Shown here piece by piece: positions 43,463 to 51,424 of a DNA stretch of 64,000 nt. The notes beneath the pieces were generated by a model that saw nothing but the letters and a program-made list of their open reading frames with translations, ran no database searches and had not been told where the DNA came from. Numbering within the stretch: position 1 is the first letter of the stretch; each line of letters begins with the position of its first letter. The stretch is from CAVUPF01 sp963777915 (lineage in GTDB: Bacteria; Actinomycetota; Thermoleophilia; Solirubrobacterales; 70-9). Location: positions 372,001 to 436,000 of the forward strand of contig CAVZSH010000005.1 of NCBI GenBank assembly GCA_963777915.1, written 5' to 3'. Position numbers and translations under genes: made by a program.

Positions 43463-44275
43463 GTGCTTGCAAGCGCAGGGCGCCGCTCACCGACGCGAAA
43501 GGCTGTCGTCATCAAGACCTATCGGAGCTGGGATCAGATCGAGATCGCCTATCAGGAATGGGGCGAAGAGACGGGGTCGGTGCCCGTCGTCTTACACCAC
43601 GGCTTCATCGCCAACGCCGAGGCCAACTGGGTGGCCACCGGCGTCGTCGAGGCGCTGCTCGGCGCCGGGCGGCGGGTGATCGCGCCCGACGCCAGGGGTC
43701 ACGGCCACTCTGAGAAGCCGCACGACCCGGGCCGCTACGGGGAGCAGCGCATGGCCCGCGACCTCGCCGTCCTCTTCGAGCTGATCGGCGCTTCCCAGAT
43801 CGATCTCGTCGGCTACTCGATGGGAGCGGTCGTCGCCTTGATCTTCGCCAGCGAAGGAGACCGGGTGCGGCGGATGGTCCTCGGCGGGGTCGGCTCTGGC
43901 ATCATCGAGTGCGGCGGCGTCGATCGGCGTGCGGTCCCTAACGAGGCGATCGTCGAGGCGCTCGAGGCGGCGGACCCGGCGCAGATCCCAGAGCCCGGCG
44001 CGGCCGCCTTCCGCACCCTCGCCGACGCCTTAGACGGGGACCGCAAGGCCCTCGCCGCCCAGGCCCGCGCCGTCTTCAGGGGCGAGATCGCGCTGCAGCG
44101 CATCGCGGCCCCGACCCTGGTGCTCGCCGGTGAGGCCGACCCACTTGCGATCCGACCCGAGGTGCTCGCTGAGGCGATCCCGGAGGCGAGGCTTCGAATT
44201 CTTTCGGGGGACCACGTCGGGGCGATCGCAGACCCCGGCTTCAAACAGTCAATCGTCGAGTTCCTCGCCGGCTAG
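43463..44275 (+). CDS. Alpha/beta-hydrolase
   Basis: 270 residues. HHGFIANAEANWVATG is the oxyanion-hole region; the nucleophile Ser is in GYSMGAVVA, the acid in GEADPLAI and His in SGDHVGAIAD, giving a complete triad. Esterase or C-C hydrolase activity on an unknown substrate. The upstream ATG at 43349 would make a long unlikely tail, and the GTG here is preferred. It touches the next gene with no spacer. Confidence 0.85.
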   Translation: MLASAGRRSPTRKAVVIKTYRSWDQIEIAYQEWGEETGSVPVVLHHGFIANAEANWVATGVVEALLGAGRRVIAPDARGHGHSEKPHDPGRYGEQRMARDLAVLFELIGASQIDLVGYSMGAVVALIFASEGDRVRRMVLGGVGSGIIECGGVDRRAVPNEAIVEALEAADPAQIPEPGAAAFRTLADALDGDRKALAAQARAVFRGEIALQRIAAPTLVLAGEADPLAIRPEVLAEAIPEARLRILSGDHVGAIADPGFKQSIVEFLAG

Positions 44276-45031
44276 ATGGGCATCGGCGAGATCCTCGCGA
44301 TCGCCCTCGCGGGCCTGGCGGCAGGTGCGGTCAACACCGTGGTCGGCAGCGGGACGTTGATCACCTTCCCGGTGCTCCTGGCCTTCGGCTACGCACCGGT
44401 GACCGCCAACGTCTCAAACACGATCGGCCTGGTCCCGGGATCGGTCTCGGGGGCGGTCGGCTACCGGCGCGAGCTGGGCGGCCAGCGGCGGCGGGCGATC
44501 CGGCTCGGCACGGTCTCGGCGTTGGGTGGGATCAGCGGGGCGGTGCTGCTCCTGGTCCTCCCGGCCTCGACCTTCAAGGAGATCGTGCCGGCCTTCATCG
44601 CGATCGCCCTCGTCTTGGTCGTGTTGCAGCCGCGGATCAACCGGCTGCTGGCCGAGCGCAAGATCACCGCCTGGCATGAGAAGGGGATCTTCACCCAGAT
44701 CGCGATCTATGCGACCGGCGTCTACGGCGGCTACTTCGGCGCCGCCCAGGGCATCCTGCTGCTCGGGATCCTCGGCGTCGCCCTGCCGCAGGACCTGCAC
44801 CGCACAAACGCCCTCAAGAACGTCCTCGCGGGGCTCGTCAACGGCGTGGCGGGCCTCTACTTCGCCCTTGTCGCGCATGTGGCGTGGGCGCCGGCGGTGA
44901 TCATCGCCGTCGCCTCGATCCTCGGTGCCCAGCTCGGGGCTCATTTCGGTCGCCGCCTGGCGCCCGGCGTGCTGCGGGCCCTGATCGTCGTGGTCGGCGC
45001 CACCGCGATCGTCCACCTGCTCACCTCCTGA
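44276..45031 (+). CDS. TauE/SafE-type (TSUP) membrane transporter
   Basis: 251 residues with about seven helices. The repeated phrases GLAAGAVNTVVGSGTLITFPVLLAFG and GVYGGYFGAAQGILLLGILGVALPQDL mark the TSUP superfamily, which exports or imports sulfur oxyanions or organic acids. It starts directly after the hydrolase stop, so the two are co-transcribed. Substrate unknown. Confidence 0.9.
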   Translation: MGIGEILAIALAGLAAGAVNTVVGSGTLITFPVLLAFGYAPVTANVSNTIGLVPGSVSGAVGYRRELGGQRRRAIRLGTVSALGGISGAVLLLVLPASTFKEIVPAFIAIALVLVVLQPRINRLLAERKITAWHEKGIFTQIAIYATGVYGGYFGAAQGILLLGILGVALPQDLHRTNALKNVLAGLVNGVAGLYFALVAHVAWAPAVIIAVASILGAQLGAHFGRRLAPGVLRALIVVVGATAIVHLLTS

Positions 45032-45150
45032 GGCGAAGTGAAGCTAACTCTCGGACCTTCCGAGACGGCGTGCTGCACCCCCACGGGGCGGTGGGCGTGG
45101 TTAAAGCCAACTCCTCAGCCCCTCTGGGGCGGGGAGGGCGCGGCGAGGAA

Positions 45151-45190
45151 GCCGGCGGCCGCTGCCGAGCGATCCGGCATAGCCGCCGGC
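45151..45190. terminator. Strong stem-loop between convergent genes
   Basis: GCCGGCGGC pairs perfectly with GCCGCCGGC over a 22-base loop, between the transporter gene and the converging SnoaL gene. Confidence 0.45.
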
Positions 45191-45225
45191 CCTTGCCGAG
45201 GGGGGCTTTGTGGCCTCCGGGAGGG

Positions 45226-45663
45226 CTAGCTGCCGGCGGGTGCGGCGGCTTCCTCGGGCAGCGCGCCGATGTTTTTCAGGAGGCGCACTGTGTCCCACTG
45301 GGCCCACCCCTCGACGATCTTGCCGTCCTCGAAGCGGCTGATCGCGATGCCGTTCACCGGGCTGGCCTTTTCGCCGGTGGGCTGCTGACCCATGAGTTCG
45401 TTCTCAAACGTGCCCTCCCCGCTCCAGCGGGCAACCACTCGGTCGCCGGCGGCGAAGATTTCCTCGACCGTGAACTCAAGGTCGGGGAAGGCGGCGCGAT
45501 AGGTCTCGATCCTCGCCTTCAGCGCTTCGCGGTCGGCGTCGCCGAGCAGCGGGTCGTGATCGATGTAGTTCTCTGCGCATAGCTCGTCGATCAGCTCGAG
45601 CTTGCCTTGCCCCCAGGCTTCGTCGAAGAAGCGCTGGACTGCGTCGATGTTCTCCACGCTCAT
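45226..45663 (-). CDS. SnoaL-like/ester cyclase family protein
   Basis: 145 residues of the NTF2-like fold. It has VQRFFDEAWGQGKLELIDELCAENYIDHDP, FPDLEFTVEEIFAAGDRVVARWSGEGTF, and FEDGKIVEGWAQWDTVRLLKNIGALP, all typical of SnoaL-like polyketide cyclases. Probably binds a small cyclic ligand. Good GGAGGT site before the ATG. Confidence 0.92.
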   Translation of the reverse strand: MSVENIDAVQRFFDEAWGQGKLELIDELCAENYIDHDPLLGDADREALKARIETYRAAFPDLEFTVEEIFAAGDRVVARWSGEGTFENELMGQQPTGEKASPVNGIAISRFEDGKIVEGWAQWDTVRLLKNIGALPEEAAAPAGS

Positions 45664-45867
45664 TGTGTACCTCCGGGGGAGGAGTTATTTGATTGGCCCG
45701 AAGCTATCGCGGCAGACCCTCGCCGGTGTTAAGCATTGGAACCCGGCGCGATCTGCCTCGCTGAGGCGGCGGTCGGCAGAGGGGGCACCTGAGGCCGCGG
45801 AAGGTGGGGGCGCCGATCGGGAGGCCGAAGCGGCGAAGCGATCAGTCGGCGCTTCGCGCGGGGCGGC

Positions 45868-46596
45868 TCAGCGCTTCAAAGCCCGCAACCAGCGGCTCGG
45901 CCCGATCAGGATCCGCACCCCGGGCCGCATCCAGCGCAGCACCGAGAGCAGCTCTCCCTGGCCCAGCGAGACGCAGCCGGCCGTCGGCGCGCCGGTCTGC
46001 TCGTGCAGGAAGATCCCCGACCCCCGCCCGAAGACCGGGTGGCGGTAGTTGAAGTCGATCACGGCGGCGTAGCGGTAAGCGAGCTGGTGATTTGACCAGA
46101 GGTCCTCATCTTCCGGAGCGCAGGGGCTGCGCTTGACCCAGCGGTTGTAGTCGGCTCGCGTCCCCGCCCAGCAGGACCCTGGCACCAGGTGGCGCCAGCG
46201 AAAGCCGGTGACGCCTGGGTTGGGGCGCGATCCGAAGTCATAGACAAAGCCGTAGTCGCCGATCGGAGTCGTGCCGTCGCCCTCGTGTCTGCGGGCCGGG
46301 AGGGAGAGGCCGTTGTAGCCAACCCGAGCCGCCATCGGCCCGTGGACCGCGCGCCAGCGCTCGCCCACGAGCTCATAGGTGCGAGCCGTGGCATGGGTGG
46401 TGTGCATTCCCCGGGTCGCGATCTCGATCACCTGATCCGCCGAGCCGAGCCCTTGCATCGCATTGGGGCTCACCCCCGGGGCGATCGCCGCGCGGGCCTC
46501 AGGTGCGCCTAGCGCCACCAGCCCGACGCCCAGCAGGGCGAGCGCCGCCGAATGGCGCACCACTCTCAGCCTGAGCCTCACCCGGGAGAGCTCCAT
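45868..46596 (-). CDS. Secreted L,D-transpeptidase-type (YkuD) protein
   Basis: 242 residues. A signal peptide or anchor near 15-40 precedes the YkuD domain. Its active site reads FLHEQTGAPTAGCVSLG with Cys208 and His198. The N-terminal half has GYNGLSLPARRHEGDGTTPIGDYGF, the usual substrate-loop feature. It should make 3-3 cross-links in peptidoglycan or attach proteins to it. Preceded 30 bases upstream by the small gene at 46627. Confidence 0.9.
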   Translation of the reverse strand: MELSRVRLRLRVVRHSAALALLGVGLVALGAPEARAAIAPGVSPNAMQGLGSADQVIEIATRGMHTTHATARTYELVGERWRAVHGPMAARVGYNGLSLPARRHEGDGTTPIGDYGFVYDFGSRPNPGVTGFRWRHLVPGSCWAGTRADYNRWVKRSPCAPEDEDLWSNHQLAYRYAAVIDFNYRHPVFGRGSGIFLHEQTGAPTAGCVSLGQGELLSVLRWMRPGVRILIGPSRWLRALKR

Positions 46597-46626
46597 CCTC
46601 GTCTCGCTCCTCCATGCCCGAACCGA

Positions 46627-46884
46627 TCACCGCGCGTCTGCGAGCACCTGCAGCGACGCGCGCCATTTCGGGTCGATCTGGTCGAGGCGGGCGGTGACTT
46701 CATCCCTGGCCCCATCGAGATCGAGGATATGCCCGCCGACCTCCACCGAGGCGAATCCATCGTGTGGCCTGCCTTCGGAGCTTGGCGAGACCTCGAACCA
46801 CTCATCGAGCTCGGCAAGAAGCTCGCCGGCGCGCTCCGAGGAAGCGCTACCTGTCGGCGCCAGGGTGACGAGATGGCTGGGCAC
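46627..46884 (-). CDS. Small conserved-looking protein of unknown function
   Basis: 85 residues from a GTG start. It reads PSHLVTLAPTGSASSERAGELLAELDEWFEV then DGFASVEVGGHILDLDGARDEVTARLDQIDPKWRASL. The alternation of helix and strand looks like a real folded protein. It lies 30 bases before the L,D-transpeptidase gene on the same strand, so a two-gene operon is plausible. I cannot assign a family; the start is uncertain. Confidence 0.5.
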   Translation of the reverse strand: MPSHLVTLAPTGSASSERAGELLAELDEWFEVSPSSEGRPHDGFASVEVGGHILDLDGARDEVTARLDQIDPKWRASLQVLADAR

Positions 46885-46964
46885 GAGCTGCAACCTACCG
46901 GTCCCATGGCTCTGGGGCCGATGCCCGGCTGCAGCCCGGCGTCCCGGTGGTATCGTCGCCGGCG

Positions 46965-47606
46965 ATGCGACGTAGCGAATCATCGTCACCCGCGGCGCAA
47001 TGGCGGTTGGCAATCGGCGCTCTACTCGCCCTGCTGGTGCTCGTGGTCGCGATCCCGGCGCTCGCCGCCACCTCTCCGAAGAGGAGGTTTGAGAGGCGGT
47101 CGAGTATCCCGAGCTGCTCACATCTCTCGACCACGGCGATGGCGAAAGTGCTCGACAGCCCCCGGCTCAAACTCACAGGGAAACGCTCCAATCTGTGCAT
47201 CTGGGAAGCAATCAGGCCCGGGCACTACCACGAGACTCTCTCGATCGAGATCATCCCGGGGATCAAGTCCATCTACAAGCTGGCCGAAGCCGACGGCATG
47301 AAAAATGCCACCAAGGAAGGGAAGCACTTCGGCACGCTTTCTTTGCGCCACAGTCCCTGGAAGGCGGCGTTCTTCGTCACCAAATCGACCTACAACGACG
47401 GGCTGGGACCGTGCCCCCCGGAACACACGATGCCGCCGTTTGGCCCCCCGGAATGCAGCGGAGACGCCAGTTGGACGACGATCGACGTCGACTCCTACAA
47501 CTCAAAACTGATGGTCTCGATCGGGGCCGCCGGGCAAGTCGGCAACGTCTATCTCTCCCACGTGATCGCACTGAACGAGGAAGTCCTCGCCGGCAAAATC
47601 CACTGA
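46965..47606 (+). CDS. Secreted or membrane-anchored protein of unknown function
   Basis: 213 residues. A hydrophobic N-terminal stretch (about 17-36) can be a signal or anchor. The rest includes SCSHLSTTAMAKVLDSPRLKLTGKRSNLCIWEAI and GPCPPEHTMPPFGPPECSGDASWTTIDVDSYNSKLMVSIGA. Paired Cys suggest an extracellular location. No family recognised. ATG chosen over a nearby GTG. Confidence 0.65.
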   Translation: MRRSESSSPAAQWRLAIGALLALLVLVVAIPALAATSPKRRFERRSSIPSCSHLSTTAMAKVLDSPRLKLTGKRSNLCIWEAIRPGHYHETLSIEIIPGIKSIYKLAEADGMKNATKEGKHFGTLSLRHSPWKAAFFVTKSTYNDGLGPCPPEHTMPPFGPPECSGDASWTTIDVDSYNSKLMVSIGAAGQVGNVYLSHVIALNEEVLAGKIH

Positions 47607-47648
47607 GCTGGGGCCCCGGGGGGGCGATGTCCGGGGCGATCGGTGGAG

Positions 47649-49199
47649 ATGCGCTACAACCAGAGCCCAATGCGCCCGAGCCCGATCAGAGTCGCGCTCT
47701 GCTTACTCTTTGCCCTGCTGCTGTGCGCCTGCGGTGGTGGCTCGGCCTCGGCAGGCAGCGACTCCACGCAGACCCGCTCCTTGAGCGGCGCGTTCAGCTC
47801 GGCGCAAGGCCGGCAGGCAGCGAGCACGCGCGGTGCTGAGCTCACCGAGTGGCCGGAGTTCGGCCTGGACGCGCAGCGCTATGACGCGACAAACCGCCCG
47901 ACCGGCATCACCGCCGCCAATGTAGGCGAACTCAGCGCGCAGCAGATCTCGCTGCCCGGCACGGTTGACTCCTCGCCGATCTACCTGCACGGCGTGAGCG
48001 TGGCGGGAGCGAGGCGCGACGTGATCGTGATCACCACCTCCTATGGGCGCACGATCGCGATCGACCCGAGCAGCGGCAGGCTGCTGTGGACCTTCACCCC
48101 GCCGGGGTATGGGCGCTGGGCGGGCAGCGCGCAGATCACCAACACCAGCCCGATCGCCGATCCCGACCGCCATTTCGTCTACGCGGCTTCGCCCAATGGG
48201 CTGATCCACAAACTCTCGCTCTCCAGTGGCCGCGAGGACGGCGCCGGGGCCTGGCCGGTCAGGATCACGCGTGACGCCACGCGCGAGAAGCTGGGCTCGG
48301 CTTTGAACATCGACGGCCCCGACGTGATCGCGACGACCAGCGGCTACATCGGCGACATCCCCACCTACCAGGGCCACGTCGCGCTGATCTCCCGCGCGAG
48401 CGGCAGGTTGCGGCGGGTCTTCAACACCCTCTGTTCGAATCGCCACACGATCATCGTTCCCACCAGCTGCCCACAGAGCGACTCGGCGATCCTCTCACGC
48501 GGGGGGGCGGTCGTGGAGCCGGGCGGCGGGCGGCTGCTGATCGACACCGGCAACGGGAGCTGGAACGGCAAGACCGACTTCGGTGACAGCGTGCTCGAGC
48601 TGACATTCCCCCGGCTGGCGCTGAGACAGGCCTTCACACCCACCGACCAGGAAAGGCTCAACACGGACGATCTGGACCTCGGCTCAAGCGCTCCGGCGCT
48701 GCTGGGGCAGAACCGGGTGCTGGTGGCCGGCAAGGACGGGATCATGCGGGTGCTCGACCTGCGCCGCCTCGATGGCCACGCGCCCTCCGCCCACGAGGCC
48801 CTAGGCGGCGAAGTGCAGACGCTAAGCACCCCCGGCGGCGGAGAGCTGTTCACGGTGCCGGCGGTGTGGCGCCACGGATCACGCTCGACTGTGTTTGTGG
48901 CGGATTCAGAAGGGACGGCTTCCTTCGTGCTGCGCGGCGGGCGCCTGCGGCAACTGTGGGCCAACTCGACGCCAGGTACCAGCCCGGTGCTGGCCGGCGG
49001 GCTGCTCTATGTCTATGACCCCAGCGCCGGCGGGATCGAGGTCTATTCCCCCGACTCGCCGCGCCCGATCGACAAGCTGCTCGGCGCCCCCGGGCACTGG
49101 AACAGCCCGATCGTGGTCGACGGGCACGTGGTGGAGCCAGAGGGCGATGCCAACGAACACGAACTGACCGGGAGACTCGAGTTGTTCTCGGTCCGCTAG
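47649..49199 (+). CDS. PQQ-like beta-propeller lipoprotein
   Basis: 516 residues. The signal ends in a lipobox L-C-A-C with Cys28. The body is a PQQ/quinoprotein-like eight-bladed propeller: TTSYGRTIAIDPSSGRLLWTFTPPGYG, PDRHFVYAASPNGLIHKLSLSSG, NGSWNGKTDFGDSVLEL and GKDGIMRVLDLRRL. No PQQ-binding disulfide or metal site is evident, so a structural or BamB-like role is likely. ATG or a nearby GTG could be the start. Confidence 0.85.
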   Translation: MRYNQSPMRPSPIRVALCLLFALLLCACGGGSASAGSDSTQTRSLSGAFSSAQGRQAASTRGAELTEWPEFGLDAQRYDATNRPTGITAANVGELSAQQISLPGTVDSSPIYLHGVSVAGARRDVIVITTSYGRTIAIDPSSGRLLWTFTPPGYGRWAGSAQITNTSPIADPDRHFVYAASPNGLIHKLSLSSGREDGAGAWPVRITRDATREKLGSALNIDGPDVIATTSGYIGDIPTYQGHVALISRASGRLRRVFNTLCSNRHTIIVPTSCPQSDSAILSRGGAVVEPGGGRLLIDTGNGSWNGKTDFGDSVLELTFPRLALRQAFTPTDQERLNTDDLDLGSSAPALLGQNRVLVAGKDGIMRVLDLRRLDGHAPSAHEALGGEVQTLSTPGGGELFTVPAVWRHGSRSTVFVADSEGTASFVLRGGRLRQLWANSTPGTSPVLAGGLLYVYDPSAGGIEVYSPDSPRPIDKLLGAPGHWNSPIVVDGHVVEPEGDANEHELTGRLELFSVR

Positions 49200-49221
49200 G
49201 GGCCCGAGGGGCGAGAGGTCC

Positions 49222-49252
49222 AGACGGGCTGCGCGACAGCCGGCACCCGTCT
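49222..49252. terminator. Stem-loop between convergent propeller genes
   Basis: AGACGGG pairs with CCCGTCT, with an alternative inner stem GGCTG/CAGCC. It is a reasonable shared terminator. Confidence 0.4.
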
Positions 49253-49308
49253 TCGCACAGCTCTCACCGCCAGCATCGCCCGGATGCCTCCAGGGCGCTT
49301 TCGGGGGT

Positions 49309-50655
49309 CTAGCGGCCGCCGAAGACCGTGCGCCGGTAGATGCCGGTTGCGCCGGGGTGGGCGTTGCCGCTCAGGTTGCTGGCGGTCGACTGATAGGCGG
49401 CATAGGAGGCACCGGCCGAGCAGGAGACGTTGCTGGAGTTACCGTTGCCTCCCGGCGAGTAACGGCCACTCTGCCGGGAGATCAGGAACGTTCCGTGATG
49501 GAGGAGGTCATGGACGTAGACGTTGCTGACCTTGGGGTTTACGCCGAAGCCGTCGTAGGGGTTGCCGAGGTTCGTGGCGGTGCTCTGGAAGCAGACAAAC
49601 CGCCCGTCGCGAGGAAGGTCGGGCGCCGAGGAGTCGCCGTTGGCGATCGCCTTGCTCCCGCCGCCGCTGCGGGAGGCGAGGAAGATCTGGTTGCTGGCGA
49701 TGTCGCGAACGTAGATGTTGTCCACAGGGTTGGCGATGCCGCTGAGGTTGGTGGCGGCGCTCTCGAAGGCGACCCGACCGCCGTCGCCGTCGACCGAAGG
49801 GTTTATCGCCGCTTGGTTGGCCACTCTGCCGTTTTCCGCCGCCGAGACGAGGGTGGTCCTGTTGCTCGCCAGTTTGCGCTCATAGACCTGCGGTTCTCCG
49901 TTGGCCAGCGGGCTGAGGTTGGTGGCGGTCGACTCGAAGACCACTGCGTCGCCGCTTGAGGAGATCTGTGGATGGGTTGAATCGCCGTTGGCCGGCGCGC
50001 CGCTGGAGGAGCGTGAGATCAGCGTCGTCCGGTCGCTCCGCAGATTCCTCAGGTAGACGTTCACCGTGCCGCGTTTCGCGCCTGGGGCCAGGTTGGTCGC
50101 CGTGGAGGCGAAGGCGATCTCTTCGTCATCGGATGACATCGAGGGGGAGAAGTTTTCCCCGTTGGCCTTGGCGCCATTCTCTCCGGAGGCGCGGGAGATC
50201 AGGATGGTCTCTCCTTTGCGGGAGCGGCGCAAGTAGACGTTCGACTCTCCCCCGCGGCCGCCCAGGTTGCTGGCTTTGGAGGCGAAAGCAACGTTCCAGC
50301 CTCCACCGGAGACCGCCGGTTCGAAGCTCGGCCCGTTGGCAGGCGCGCCGCCGGAGGAGCGTGAGATCAGGTCCGTGCGGTTGCGGTCGACGTTTCGCAA
50401 GTAAACCTGGCTCGTCTGGCCTGGGCCACTTGAGATATAGCCGATGTAGTTGCCGTCCAAGGAGATCGAGGGGTTGGAGCTGTCCTGGTTGGCCGGTGAC
50501 TCCTGGGAGATGTCCGCACGGCCGATCAGCAGGGTCCTGTAGTCGGTGAACTGCTTGGCTTGGCCGACGATCGGCACCGCCAGCGCCAGCGCCAGGACGG
50601 CGGCGCAGACCCAGCGGGCGCGGCCTTTTCGTGAGCGTGGCGGGAGTGGTTTCAA
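49309..50655 (-). CDS. Secreted seven-bladed PD40 propeller, paralogue of 14130
   Basis: 448 residues. Signal peptide near 14-33 (ALALAVPIVGQA). Seven blades with VAFASTATNL-like strands and ISRSSSGAPANG linkers, plainly the same family as the protein at 14130-15533; the first blade is degenerate (IGYISSGPG). Probably displayed at the surface. The function is unknown. Confidence 0.86.
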   Translation of the reverse strand: MKPLPPRSRKGRARWVCAAVLALALAVPIVGQAKQFTDYRTLLIGRADISQESPANQDSSNPSISLDGNYIGYISSGPGQTSQVYLRNVDRNRTDLISRSSGGAPANGPSFEPAVSGGGWNVAFASKASNLGGRGGESNVYLRRSRKGETILISRASGENGAKANGENFSPSMSSDDEEIAFASTATNLAPGAKRGTVNVYLRNLRSDRTTLISRSSSGAPANGDSTHPQISSSGDAVVFESTATNLSPLANGEPQVYERKLASNRTTLVSAAENGRVANQAAINPSVDGDGGRVAFESAATNLSGIANPVDNIYVRDIASNQIFLASRSGGGSKAIANGDSSAPDLPRDGRFVCFQSTATNLGNPYDGFGVNPKVSNVYVHDLLHHGTFLISRQSGRYSPGGNGNSSNVSCSAGASYAAYQSTASNLSGNAHPGATGIYRRTVFGGR

Positions 50656-50800
50656 GGGGTGGATCCAGTGGAGCAGGCGCCTCGATGACGCCGGCCGGAG
50701 CCAGAATGAGCTTCAATCCGACGCAATTATTGGTATCGACAGTACGCCGCACAACTTGACCCGACGAATGTTCGCGACTTCGCGACCCGATCGGCCGGGC

Positions 50801-51367
50801 TCAGTGGGCTTCGTCTGAGGCGTGCGCTGGCGGGCGGGACTCCTCCGCCAGCGAGGTGATCTCAAGCTGTCCGTGGGCGGCCTCTTCGAGTACCTCGGTC
50901 GCCTCCTGGGCCGAGCGCGCGTAGAGCTCGACCAGCAGGTGGATGACGATCTGCTCCTCGTCGTGCTTGTGGAAGCGGACATGGGTGAAGAACTCGCGTA
51001 TACCGGCTTCGCCGAAGGCGCCGTAGGTCAGGAACTCGATCGCCTCGGGCCCTGAACAGGTCTCCACCCGATCCTGGTCGACGGTAACCGTGCAGGAGGC
51101 GACCCAGGGCGTGCCGGCGACCATCCGTTCCCAGCGGTCCTCGATCGGCACGACGCGGTCGCCCTGGAAGGTGAGGTGGGGCTGGTCGTGCATGCAGTCC
51201 AGGCACTGCACGACCGACTCTTGCACTTCATCTACGCCCTCGGTCGGGATGCCGCTGTCGGGGTCGATGCGGCGGATCGCGTCGTAGTGGATCTGGATCT
51301 CAAGGCTCTGCGACCAGCAGCGATAGCAACGCAACCAGGCCGAGCGATCCCCGTTTAGCTCACTCAT
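50801..51367 (-). CDS. Cytosolic protein with two CxxC pairs, unknown function
   Basis: 188 residues. RCYRCWS and QCLDCMHD give two CxxC knuckles about 40 residues apart, suggesting a zinc ribbon. Later there is a helical region IREFFTHVRFHKHDEEQIVIHLLVELYARSAQEA. No known family. It ends the operon after the ethylmalonyl-CoA mutase gene by 57 bases. Confidence 0.65.
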   Translation of the reverse strand: MSELNGDRSAWLRCYRCWSQSLEIQIHYDAIRRIDPDSGIPTEGVDEVQESVVQCLDCMHDQPHLTFQGDRVVPIEDRWERMVAGTPWVASCTVTVDQDRVETCSGPEAIEFLTYGAFGEAGIREFFTHVRFHKHDEEQIVIHLLVELYARSAQEATEVLEEAAHGQLEITSLAEESRPPAHASDEAH

Positions 51368-51424
51368 CGCTTCTTATTGTCGCGCCGATCGGCGCTCGGC
51401 GTTCTCCGGCACCTCGCGTCGCGA

